From positions 1 through 23,128 of the forward strand of contig DATEKK010000199.1 in the NCBI GenBank assembly GCA_035277485.1: 23,128 nucleotides of DNA, given 5' to 3'. Shown here in pieces: positions 1 through 8,991 of this stretch. The stretch is from JADGGM01 sp035277485. GTDB taxonomy: Bacteria > Gemmatimonadota > Gemmatimonadetes > Gemmatimonadales > Gemmatimonadaceae. Made by a program: the position numbers and the translations under genes. The notes beneath the pieces were generated by a model. That model was not told the origin of the DNA. It worked only from the letters and a program-made list of their open reading frames with translations, and did no database searches. How positions within the stretch are numbered: the first letter of the stretch is position 1; every line of letters begins with the position of its first letter.

Positions 1-896
1 TTCGCGCGCTCCTCCGTTAGGCCAGAGGGCGCGGCCGCCCGCGGCGCCGGAGGCGCCGCGGCGGCGGCGCCCTCGGCCGTCACGTCCACTTCCATCTGCC
101 CGTTCTCGAGCTTCGTCAGCTTGAGCAGCCCCCGTTGGGCCGCCTCGGTGACGAACCGCGAGAACTTCGCCATGCCGAGGTTCTTCTCGTCGAACGAATT
201 GTCGATGTCCTGCATGACTTGCTTCAAGCGGTCGGCGCGCATCACGTCGCCGTTCCGCTTCATGCGCGACACCGCTTCGACCACCAGCTCCCATGGGTCG
301 CGCGAGACCTGTTCGTCTTCACCCGACTTCACGAGACCGGCGAGCGCGTTGTAGCTGTAGTACTCGTCGCAATTCATCACGAGCAGATCGCTCGACGACT
401 CGCGAATGCCGACGCCGATCACGTACTTGCCGTACTCCTTGAGCTTGACGACGAGACTCGAGAAATCCGAGTCGCCGGACAGCAGGATGAACGTGCCGAT
501 CTCGGACCGCGTGAAGACGAGCTCCAGCGCATCGATCGCCAGCCGGATGTCGGTCGCGTTTTTCTTGGACGAGCCGTAGGCCGGCGCGAAGATGAGATCG
601 ATGGAGGCTTCGGTGAGCGGCACGATGTACTGCGGGTAGCGCCGCCAGTCGGCGTACGCGCGCTGCACCGCGACCTTGCCCTTGATGATGTCCGACGAGA
701 GCAGATTGCGCAGCTCGTGTCCCAGGTCGGACCGAATCCCCATCGTCACGTTGTCGAAATCGATGAGGAGCGCAGCGTTAGGCGCATGCACGAACGGCGG
801 CGCGCCGAACGATTGCGCCGCCATCGCTTGCGGTCCCCGATGCACGGGAGTGATCGGGCCCCGGGACGGTCCCGATCGAATGTTGCGTGAGTTCAT
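1..896 (-). CDS. NYN-domain (PIN-like) ribonuclease with OST-HTH/LOTUS domain, 3' end outside window
   Basis: I translated this gene from the minus strand; it has no stop before the left edge, so the C-terminus is missing. About 298 codons are visible. Residues 41-175 form a NYN (LabA/DUF88) nuclease domain: ALLIDFDN (D46), the ATDIRLAID stretch (D116) and LLSGDSDFSSLV (D142, D144) supply the acidic residues expected for a metal-dependent PIN-like RNase. Residues about 200-265 resemble an OST-HTH/LOTUS RNA-binding domain (DPWELVVEAV through RGLLKL). An Ala/Pro-rich linker follows, so a further domain may lie outside the window. The start ATG (894-896) has AGGA about 7 bases upstream and overlaps the stop of the acyl-CoA ligase as ATGA, implying translational coupling. 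An in-frame ATG at residue 25 is an alternative start. RNA substrate unknown; RNA turnover or silencing is inference from the family. Confidence 0.85.
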   Translation of the reverse strand, partial: MNSRNIRSGPSRGPITPVHRGPQAMAAQSFGAPPFVHAPNAALLIDFDNVTMGIRSDLGHELRNLLSSDIIKGKVAVQRAYADWRRYPQYIVPLTEASIDLIFAPAYGSSKKNATDIRLAIDALELVFTRSEIGTFILLSGDSDFSSLVVKLKEYGKYVIGVGIRESSSDLLVMNCDEYYSYNALAGLVKSGEDEQVSRDPWELVVEAVSRMKRNGDVMRADRLKQVMQDIDNSFDEKNLGMAKFSRFVTEAAQRGLLKLTKLENGQMEVDVTAEGAAAAAPPAPRAAAPSGLTEERA

Positions 897-2479
897 GAGC
901 TTCCTATCGTGGCAGTGTATTCGAGCGACACCGTGCGCTCGAGCTCTCGCCGCTTCACCTTCCCGCTCCCGGTCATCGGGAAAGTATCGAAGAAGCGGAC
1001 GAGATCAGGGAGTTTGTAGTCGGCCATCGTGTCGCGGGCGAAATCCTTCAATTCGTCGCCGGTGATGACCGCGCCTTCCACTGGCACGACGCACGCGCAG
1101 ACCAGCTCGCCCATGACATCATGGGGAACACCGATCACGCAGACGTCGTCGACCGCTGGGTGCGCACGCAAGAGATCTTCGACTTCGCGCGGGTAGATCT
1201 GATATCCACCGCGCACGATGGTCTCCTTGGTGCGCCCAACAATCCGCAAGTAGCCGTCTTCGTCGATGATGCCGAGATCACCGGTGAGGAAGAAGCCTTC
1301 CGGGGAGAACGACCGGGCAGTCTCCGCGGGCATGCGGGCATAGCCTTGCATCACATTCGGGCCCCGCACGGCGATTTCGCCGACTGCTTCGGGGCCGTGC
1401 AGCGCACCGGTGACGAAGTCGACCGCTTTGATCTCGACACCCGACAACGGGCGACCGACTGTCGTCAGGCGCTTGTCGTCGGGATCGTTGAAGCGGGTGA
1501 TCGTCACCGTCGGCCCCGTCTCGGTGAGGCCGTAGGCCACCTGCACATCGCACCACCGGCGAATGCGGCGCACGAGATCTTCGTGGACCGGACCGCCGGC
1601 AACGACACCGGTGCGGAGATGCGGAAACGCGCCGGGATCGAACCCGGGCGACCGCATGATCAGGTGGTAGATCGTGGGCACGCCGTGCATCACGGTGACC
1701 GCTTCGCGCCTGAGCAGCTCGATCGCGCGGTCCGCGTCGAAGGTGTCGAGCAAGACCACCGTCGCACCCGCGGCGAGCGTACCGACGACGATGCTGAAGC
1801 CGAAGATCGTGAACAACGGAACCGAGACGAGCACGCGATCGGCGGGATCCATCTCGAGTGCTTCACCGGTACGCACTGCGGTTTCGAGAATGTTCCGGTG
1901 AGACAGTCGCACGCCTTTCGGTTTGCCCATCGTGCCCGACGTGTACAACAGAGCGAGGTCGGAATCGTCATCGACCTCCGCGCGCGGCGGGAGCGCACGA
2001 CCTTCTCCACTCGACAAGAGATCCTCGAAGCGGAAGATCCTGTCGTCGTACCACAACTCCTCATCACCGACGGTGACGAGGTAGAGCAGATCCGGCAGCT
2101 CGGCGATGATGTCCTCGAAGATCTGGAGGTAGTCGATGCCGCCGTGTCGTTCCGCCGCAAACACCGCGGACACCTCGGCGTGCCGCAGTTGGTACTTGAG
2201 CTCGTGATAGCTGAGTCGAGCGTTGAGCGGAACAACCGTCGCGCCAAGTTTCGCGGCAGCGAGGAGGGTGATCACCCACTCGGGCCAGTTGGGCATGACG
2301 ATCGCGATGCGGTCGTCCGCTTCGATACCCAACTCGCCCAACGCCGCGGCGAGTGCCGTGGCCTTCGCATCCACCTGCCCGTAGGACCACGTGCGATCGG
2401 CCGCGATCAACATGGCACGATCGGGGTGCTCCTCAGCGCGCGTTGCAAACGTGCGTGCGAGGGTCCACGAGGTCGACAT
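893..2479 (-). CDS. AMP-dependent acyl-CoA synthetase/ligase (FadD-like)
   Basis: A 528-aa member of the ANL adenylating superfamily, which activates a carboxylic acid with ATP to an acyl-AMP and then makes the CoA thioester. The core motifs are present: the phosphate-binding loop YTSGTMGKPKG (about 179-189, with Met where Thr is commoner), AYGLTETGPT (315-324), LTGD (398-401), the hinge GRTKETIVRGG (415-425) and the C-terminal catalytic-lysine motif GSGKVKR (504-510, K507). Length is normal for a medium/long-chain acyl-CoA ligase. No signal peptide or membrane segment is seen, so it should be cytoplasmic. The start ATG has only a weak ribosome-binding site. Its last codons overlap the NYN gene. 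Chain-length specificity cannot be read from sequence; a benzoate/cyclohexanecarboxylate-type or long-chain fatty acid ligase are both possible. Confidence 0.92.
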   Translation of the reverse strand: MSTSWTLARTFATRAEEHPDRAMLIAADRTWSYGQVDAKATALAAALGELGIEADDRIAIVMPNWPEWVITLLAAAKLGATVVPLNARLSYHELKYQLRHAEVSAVFAAERHGGIDYLQIFEDIIAELPDLLYLVTVGDEELWYDDRIFRFEDLLSSGEGRALPPRAEVDDDSDLALLYTSGTMGKPKGVRLSHRNILETAVRTGEALEMDPADRVLVSVPLFTIFGFSIVVGTLAAGATVVLLDTFDADRAIELLRREAVTVMHGVPTIYHLIMRSPGFDPGAFPHLRTGVVAGGPVHEDLVRRIRRWCDVQVAYGLTETGPTVTITRFNDPDDKRLTTVGRPLSGVEIKAVDFVTGALHGPEAVGEIAVRGPNVMQGYARMPAETARSFSPEGFFLTGDLGIIDEDGYLRIVGRTKETIVRGGYQIYPREVEDLLRAHPAVDDVCVIGVPHDVMGELVCACVVPVEGAVITGDELKDFARDTMADYKLPDLVRFFDTFPMTGSGKVKRRELERTVSLEYTATIGSS

Positions 2480-2635
2480 CAGTCTTCGACTAAGGGGCGG
2501 ATCACGATTGCGTTAATCTATAGCTGGTTACCCGAGGCGGGTAGACGCTGGCCTGCCGGCTCCGCGGAGAGAAATCGTGCTGTTCGGCATCGAGCGCCGA
2601 GCTTCCTGCGGTTAGTTTCCTCTCGGTCGGACACG
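2480..2635. promoter_or_regulatory. Divergent intergenic region between acyl-CoA ligase and sensor kinase
   Basis: This 156-bp gap separates two divergent genes and must hold the promoters of both. The only clearly AT-rich core is TTAATCTATAG at 2513-2523, which could supply a -10 element in either direction. I could not pair it with a convincing -35 hexamer. No terminator hairpin or sigma54 -24/-12 element was recognised. Confidence 0.3.
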
Positions 2636-3928
2636 ATGTGCCCCGAGTCTCAAGGCTCGAGCGAGGAGATCGTGAGTCGCTTCACGTTTCGCACGCGCGT
2701 ACTCCTGTACCTGGTGCTGTTCGCGGTAGTCCCGTCCACGGTGTTGATGGTTGGCGGGGCGATCGCGGTGAGTCGCACGCTGCCGGTGCTCAGCGCGAGC
2801 AAAGCATGGGACAACGTGGCGAACACGGGGCGGCGCGCGATCGAAGCGGCGCGCGCGGCGCCGCTCACGAGCTCCGAGCGCGCCGCGGTCGATGCGCACG
2901 AGCGCGAGCTGGCCGCCTCGCTGGTACAGGCGAAGCGCGTGGGATATTTGACGTCGCGCGTCGTGGTGCTCGTGATCGTCACGGCGTTGATCGGTTCGCT
3001 GCTCGTCGCGTTGTTGGCATCGCGCGTGGCTGGACACCTGAGCCGGCAGTTGAGCCGACCGCTCGGCGAGATCGTGGCGTGGGCGGACCACATTGCACGA
3101 GGCGAGCCGTTGCCGGCGGGTCCGCCGCGTCGCGGTGCGCCGGAGTTCGAACTGTTGCGCCAACGCATGCGCGCGATGGCGTCTGACCTCGAGGCGGCGC
3201 GGGAGCGCGACCGCGAGGCGAGCAGGCTCGAGGCGTTCCGGGAGACGGCGCGCCGCGTCGCACACGAGCTCAAGAATCCGCTCACGCCCATTCGATTGGC
3301 GGTCGCGCGCCTCAAGCGTGACGCCGATCCCAGGCTTGCCGACGTAGTGGATGTGTTGGAAACGGAGTCGCGGCGGCTGGAGGAGATGGCGCGCAACTTC
3401 GCGCAGTTCGGGCGGCTGCCCGAGGGTCCGCCGGCATCGGTCGACGTGGGTGAGCTCGCGCGGTACGCCGCGCGCGCGATTGCGACGGATCGCGTGGCGG
3501 TACACGTGCTCGTGGACGAGCACGTTCCGTTCGTGACGGGCCACTACGATGCGCTGGCGCGGGCGTTGTCGAACGTGTTGATGAACGCGGTGGACGCGTG
3601 TCGCGACGGCGGCGACGTGGAGGTGCGCGTTGCGCGTGGCCACGCGAATGGCGGCGGCGCGGTGCGCGATGCCGTGGAGCTGAGCGTGCGCGACACCGGG
3701 TGCGGCATCGCGCCGGAACAGCTCGCACAAATCTGGGATCCGTACGTGACGCAGAAACCGGGTGGCACGGGGTTGGGGTTGGCGATCGCGCGCCAGACGG
3801 TGCTGGCGCATGGCGGGACGGTGGATGCGACGAGCCGTCCCGGCGAAGGCACGGAGATTCGCTTCGTGCTGCCCATCAACGAGACGCCGGCGGAGCCGGC
3901 GCTGGAGGAAACGATCCGTGGGTCCTGA
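2636..3928 (+). CDS. NtrY-like membrane sensor histidine kinase
   Basis: A 430-aa kinase. A first membrane segment (about 22-44) and a second (about 103-131) flank a periplasmic loop of only about 60 residues, so no large sensor domain is present. A HAMP-like segment follows (about 132-160). The H-box AHELKNPLTPIR puts the phosphorylated His at 210 and is the form typical of NtrY-type kinases. ATPase motifs follow: N-box LSNVLMNAVDAC (N313, N317), DTGCG (353-357) and GTGLGLAI (377-384). The partner regulator is two genes downstream. Start choice is uncertain: ATG 2636 lacks a clear ribosome-binding site, while GTG 2672 sits 3 bases after GAGGAG and would begin at SRFTFRTRVLL. The reading frame stays open upstream to 1121, but that part is antisense to the ligase and is not coding. 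Signal sensed is unknown. Confidence 0.9.
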   Translation: MCPESQGSSEEIVSRFTFRTRVLLYLVLFAVVPSTVLMVGGAIAVSRTLPVLSASKAWDNVANTGRRAIEAARAAPLTSSERAAVDAHERELAASLVQAKRVGYLTSRVVVLVIVTALIGSLLVALLASRVAGHLSRQLSRPLGEIVAWADHIARGEPLPAGPPRRGAPEFELLRQRMRAMASDLEAARERDREASRLEAFRETARRVAHELKNPLTPIRLAVARLKRDADPRLADVVDVLETESRRLEEMARNFAQFGRLPEGPPASVDVGELARYAARAIATDRVAVHVLVDEHVPFVTGHYDALARALSNVLMNAVDACRDGGDVEVRVARGHANGGGAVRDAVELSVRDTGCGIAPEQLAQIWDPYVTQKPGGTGLGLAIARQTVLAHGGTVDATSRPGEGTEIRFVLPINETPAEPALEETIRGS

Positions 3929-4244
3929 TGTCATCGTGCCGGTCAGCGCCATGGTCATGGTCATCGCGATCGCGGTCGGTCTTCCGCTCGCCCGGGCGCA
4001 TGCGAAGCGCATGGAACGCGGCATCGATCCGAAGGCGTTGCCTAACGATCTAACGGAGCGGCTGACTCGTATGGAGCAGGCCATCGACTCGATGGCGGTG
4101 GAGATCGAGCGCATCTCCGAGGGGCAGCGGTTCACCACGAGGCTGCTGTCGGAGCGGGCGCCGGACGCGCTTCCCGCGAACAGGGCGGGCGGCGTGCCGG
4201 TGAATGCGCCGTCGCGCGCGCCGGGCAGCAGCGACGCGCGGTAG
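3918..4244 (+). CDS. Small membrane-anchored coiled-coil protein between kinase and regulator
   Basis: A 108-aa protein starting at GTG 3918, inside the end of the kinase gene (11-base overlap). GGAGG 9 bases upstream supports this start over the downstream ATG. Residues about 5-23 form one hydrophobic segment (IVPVSAMVMVIAIAVGLPLA), followed by a basic patch (ARAHAKRMERG) and an amphipathic, coiled-coil-like stretch (about 44-75, with LTERLTRMEQAIDSMAVEIERI). The tail from about 85 is Pro/Ala/Gly-rich and probably disordered. I recognise no named family. Its place inside a kinase/regulator pair suggests an accessory that sits in the inner membrane and helps sensing or docking; that role is inference. 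It ends 9 bases before the regulator start. Confidence 0.8.
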   Translation: MGPDVIVPVSAMVMVIAIAVGLPLARAHAKRMERGIDPKALPNDLTERLTRMEQAIDSMAVEIERISEGQRFTTRLLSERAPDALPANRAGGVPVNAPSRAPGSSDAR

Positions 4245-4253
4245 CGCGCCGAG

Positions 4254-5641
<1,388 letters not shown>

Positions 5642-5645
<4 letters not shown>

Positions 5646-7372
5646 CGCGACCGTGGATGGCCGCCGCCTGCGCGCTGCTGTGCGCGCTCGCGGGCGCCCG
5701 CGCGAGCGCGCAAGCGGCCGACACCGCGCAGCACGTCGACTCGTTGTCCTACGACGACGCGGCGGCGGTGGCGTTCCTCTATAACCAGCCTGCGGCGCTC
5801 CGCGCGACAAAGGCCACGACCATCGCGCAGGACCAAACCATCCCGGGGAACGTCGCCGTTCTCGATGCGCCGCTGGTGATCGGCGGACACGTGTCGGGTC
5901 GCGTCGTCGTGATCAACGGCGACGTGACGCTGCTCCACGGCGCCCGCGTGGACAGCCAGCTCGTCGTGACAGGCGGATCCGTCGACGGGGCCGACAGCAC
6001 GACAGTGAGCGGCGCGATCACGATCTACAAACCGCGTCTTCCCTACCGATTGGAAGGCGACCAAGTGGTGGCGCTCCGCGACGAGTCGCAGGGACTCGCG
6101 AACTGGTTCCGCGACTGGAAGCGGCGGCATCTCCGCACGCACAACCGCGTGGTGCTGCGGAGCGGCACGTACAACCGCGTGGAAGGGTTGCCGGTGATTC
6201 TGGGCCCGACGATCCGGCAGAATTCGTCGCTCGGCCCGTTCAGCGTCCAGGCGTTAGGCATTTACCGGTCGGCCGACCACTTCGCGTGGAAGGCCGACAA
6301 CCTCGGTTACGATGTGCAGGCCGAGATGCAGCTTGGCTACACGCGCGGCGTGGCGTTCGGCGTCGAAGCGCTCGACGAGGTGGCGCCGGTGGAAAGCTGG
6401 CAGCTCAAGGACTCCGAAATCGGATTGGCGTCGTTCCTGCTCCGGCGCGACTACCGCGACTACTACAATCGGAAAGGCGCGCGCGGCTACATCGCGCTCC
6501 GCGACGGGCCCACGCTGTCGCTCACGTTAGGCCTGGGACGCGAACGCTGGCAGCCCAGGGCGACGCGCGATCCGTGGACCCTGTTCCGCGGCGATGGCGT
6601 GTGGCGCCCCAACCCGGTGCTCGACGCGGGCACGTTCACGCTGGCCACGGCCGACGTGCGCTACGACACGCGCAACGATCGCGACAATCCGTGGACGGGC
6701 TGGCTCGTGGCGGCGGAGGTCGAGCACGGGTTCAGCAACCACGTGGTGCTCGGACCGGCGTCGACGATCGCGCGGCTGCCGTCGCCCGATGGGCAGCCGG
6801 TATCCGTGGCGTACACGCGCGGCGAGCTCGATTTGCGCCGATACAACCGCCTGTCGCCGGAATCGCAGCTCAACCTCAGGCTGTTCGCGGGCGGCTGGTT
6901 AGGCGGAGACCCGCTGCCGCTGGAGCGGCGGTTATCGTTAGGCGGGTTCGGCTCCCTGCCCGGCTACGACTTCCGCCAGCCGCTGGCCGGCGAGCAGGAC
7001 GTCATGTCGTGCAGCGCCGGACAGAACATTCCCGGGACACCGGCCCAATGCGACCGCGTGCTCCTCGCGCAGGTCGAGTATCGCGGCGATCTGCACCTCC
7101 ATCTGTTCGGCGGCGGCAGCGGCGGGTGGAGCTGGACGTTCTATCATCCGCTCCAGTGGGTGGTGTTCACGGACGCGGGTCGCGGATGGCTCCTGCACGC
7201 GCCGGCGCCCGGGGGCGGCGTCGAGGACGCGAGCGCCTTTCCGCTCCGCAGCTACAAAGCGGACTTCGGCTTGGGCCTCGACGCCGAGGTTGTCGGCATC
7301 TTCGTCGCGAAATCGGTGACCGACTGGGCGAATCCGCTCAACGTGGTCGTCCGTCTCCGGCACCGCTTCTGA
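5642..7372 (+). CDS. Outer-membrane protein: bactofilin-like N-domain fused to Omp85/BamA-like barrel
   Basis: A 576-aa exported protein. The start used is GTG 5642, which overlaps the regulator stop (GTGA); ATG 5657 is an alternative. A signal peptide ends near ARASA (about 20-24). Residues about 60-130 show short repeating beta-helix turns of the bactofilin/polymer-forming type (IPGNVAVLDAPLVIGGHVSG and following). From about 175 the sequence becomes alternating barrel-like strands, starting TYNRVEGLPVILGPT. It includes the Omp85-type motif LGGFGSLPGYDFR (433-445) and ends in a terminal Phe (VVVRLRHRF), as outer-membrane barrels do. No POTRA domains are seen, so the beta-helix part takes their position. 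A Cys pair (C457, C470) lies in one loop. Function unknown; surface translocation or anchoring is inference. Confidence 0.85.
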
Positions 7373-7375
7373 CAC

Positions 7376-8017
7376 GTGCGGCTCGCGTGGCTGACTGCAC
7401 TCTTGCTCTCGATCGCGGTGCCGCTCGCGGCGCAGCGCGATGCGCGCCTGGTCGTCGCACTCCCCAAAACCGCGACCGACGCGATGGTGCCCGAGGTCAG
7501 CGCCGTGAACGTGTTGGATGATCGCAGCCTCGATGAGCTGTTGCACAGCGGATTTCCGGCGCGCCTGCACTATCGTCTCGAGTTGTGGCAGGCCGGCGGT
7601 TTGTTCGACAACCTGCAGCGGCACGCCGAGTGGGATGTGATCGTGCGGTACAACCCGCTGGAGCGGCGCTACAGCGCGACGCGCATCGAGGCCGACCGCG
7701 CGACGTCGCTCGGGTCGTTAGGCGCAATGAAAGACGTGAACGCGGCGTTGGCCAAACCGTTCACGCCCACCATAGCCGCGCCGAAACCCGGAGATCGCAA
7801 CCGCTACTACTGGATCTGCACGCTCGACGTCGAGATGCTGTCGGTGAACGACCTCGACGAAGTTGAGCGATGGCTGCACGGCGAGCTGACGCCGGCGGTG
7901 CACGGCGACCGGAACCCGGGGACCGCGTTAGGACGCGGCGTGACCACGCTGATCACGCGTGTCCTGGGCGGCAAACAACGGCACTATGACGCGAGGACGA
8001 GGGAATACCGCCCGTGA
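7376..8017 (+). CDS. Secreted DUF4390-like protein
   Basis: A 213-aa protein with an N-terminal signal peptide (about 1-19, ending PLAAQ). The start is GTG 7376, three bases after the barrel gene. The pattern LDDRSLDELLHSGFPARLHYRLELW (about 47-71), then a WDVIVRYNPLERRYSA strand and a C-terminal helix region, resembles DUF4390 proteins, which in some proteobacteria sit next to NtrY/NtrX-type genes. The family match is from memory and pattern, not a search. It is probably periplasmic and is the last gene of the run that begins with the kinase. Biochemical role unknown. Confidence 0.7.
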   Translation: MRLAWLTALLLSIAVPLAAQRDARLVVALPKTATDAMVPEVSAVNVLDDRSLDELLHSGFPARLHYRLELWQAGGLFDNLQRHAEWDVIVRYNPLERRYSATRIEADRATSLGSLGAMKDVNAALAKPFTPTIAAPKPGDRNRYYWICTLDVEMLSVNDLDEVERWLHGELTPAVHGDRNPGTALGRGVTTLITRVLGGKQRHYDARTREYRP

Positions 8018-8054
8018 ATTGACGCTACTGAACTTGGTCTGCCGTTAGGCGTTG

Positions 8055-8158
8055 GGGAAGAGGGAAGCGCTCGCTTAAGCTCGCTGGGGGGAAGCGCTGC
8101 GCTGGGGGAAGCGGCGGCGCTTCCCACAGCGAGCTTAAGCGAGCGCTTCCCTCTTCCC
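8055..8158. repeat. Perfect 32-bp inverted repeat with nested hairpin (REP-like)
   Basis: The arm 8055-8086 is exactly complementary to 8127-8158 (32 of 32 bases), with a 40-base spacer. Each arm contains GCTTAAGC. Inside the spacer is a second hairpin, GGGAAGCG (8106-8113), loop GCGG, CGCTTCCC (8118-8125). The word GGGAAGCGCTGCGC at 8089-8102 recurs at 21393. The structure lies between the stops of two convergent genes (8017 and 8182), so it could end transcription from both sides, although no U-tract follows. It looks like a nested member of an interspersed palindrome family. Confidence 0.85.
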
Positions 8159-8181
8159 TTGGAGTCTGCGACGCGCGCCGC

Positions 8182-8781
8182 CTACGCCAGCAACGTCCTT
8201 GACCGCCGCACCGGATGGCCCGACTCGAGCAACTCCAGCTGGTGCAGCGTGTCCTCGCCGTAGAACAGCTTGATGTACTTCGACTGCGTGGGCGTGAGAC
8301 GCCGCACGGCCCAACTCAAGTGCACGAAGTGCGGCTCGACCGGCGCGCTGAGCGGGTGCATGCCGATCTCCTCCGGCATGCGATTGCCCTTGCGCGTGTT
8401 GCACGGCGAACACGCGGTGACGACGTTGGTCCAGTCATTCGTGCCGCCGCGCGACATCGGAATCAGGTGGTCGCGCGTGAGCGACTCCCGCGGACGCAGC
8501 TCGGCCGCTGTGCGACCGCAGTACTGACAACGGTAGCGATCGCGCGCGAACAGGAACGTGTTCGTCACCTGGCGACGGAACCGGCGCGGGACATGGATGA
8601 ACCGGACCAACCGGATCACCGCCGGGCGCGGCATCGTCAGGCGCTCCGAGTGCACGAAGCGACCCGCATCGGCCTCGATGATTTCCGCCTTGCCATCCAG
8701 GACGAGTCGCAAGGCGCGCCGCATCGGAACCATGGTGAGTGGCTCGAACGAAGCATTGAGCGCCAGACAACCGACGACCAC
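8182..8781 (-). CDS. HNH endonuclease-family protein
   Basis: A 199-aa protein. The HNH module occupies about 80-135: zinc pair CQYC (C85, C88), catalytic DH in LTRDHLIPMSRGG (D104, H105), N119, and second zinc pair CSPCN (C124, C127, N128). The N-terminal 75 residues (start GCLALNASFEPLTMVPMRRA) are of the kind found in widespread stand-alone HNH proteins of GC-rich bacteria. The start GTG 8779-8781 is supported by GGGAGG five bases upstream. No transposase, intein or phage gene adjoins it, so a housekeeping or DNA-repair role is more likely than a homing role. The substrate is not known. An intrinsic terminator lies in its leader (8806-8837). Confidence 0.9.
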   Translation of the reverse strand: MVVGCLALNASFEPLTMVPMRRALRLVLDGKAEIIEADAGRFVHSERLTMPRPAVIRLVRFIHVPRRFRRQVTNTFLFARDRYRCQYCGRTAAELRPRESLTRDHLIPMSRGGTNDWTNVVTACSPCNTRKGNRMPEEIGMHPLSAPVEPHFVHLSWAVRRLTPTQSKYIKLFYGEDTLHQLELLESGHPVRRSRTLLA

Positions 8782-8991
8782 GGAACCCTCCCCCTCTTAC
8801 CTACGAAAAACTCCCGCCACGGTCGTCAGGGCGGGAGCGGGTCTTCTAGCGTGACACGCCGCGAGTCGCATCGCGCCGCGATTGCCGCGGCGCTACGCCC
8901 TCTGTTACACTGACGAGACCGACAAAGCACCGTAACTCGGCGCCCCACAATCGTTTTGCCGACACCCGTACCATTCGAGTGCGCGGTCGCA
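8782..8991. other. Gap between HNH gene and ilvE, containing a terminator
   Basis: This 210-bp gap lies between two genes both read on the minus strand. It holds the hairpin at 8806-8837 and no credible open reading frame. A TGTTACACT extended -10-like word is visible near 8901-8909 on the plus strand, but no plus-strand gene follows it. The promoter for the HNH gene must lie in or upstream of this gap; I could not place it. Confidence 0.5.
8806..8837 (-). terminator. Intrinsic terminator, minus strand
   Basis: CTCCCGCC (8811-8818) and GGCGGGAG (8830-8837) form a perfect 8-bp GC stem with an 11-base loop. Read on the minus strand, the stem is followed directly by five T (8810-8806). It would end the ilvE transcript 155 bases past its stop. 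It also lies only 25 bases before the HNH start, so any HNH promoter upstream of it must read through, making an attenuator possible. Confidence 0.7.

Noticed and set aside
135..890. 251-aa plus-strand reading frame
   Set aside because: Antisense shadow of the NYN/OST-HTH gene; low-complexity Arg/His/Glu-rich composition typical of GC-rich shadow frames.
1121..2635. Long open reading frame on the plus strand that continues in frame into the kinase gene
   Set aside because: It is antisense to the acyl-CoA ligase, whose motifs are all intact, and its translation is Arg/His/Asp-rich without a domain. Only the part from 2636 is a real protein.
8899..8910. Extended -10-like word TGTTACACT on the plus strand
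   Set aside because: No plus-strand gene or RNA gene follows and no -35 could be paired with it.
8270..8913. Possible mobile-element or homing cargo because of the HNH gene
   Set aside because: No transposase, inverted repeats at its ends, intron or intein features; the protein resembles stand-alone chromosomal HNH proteins.
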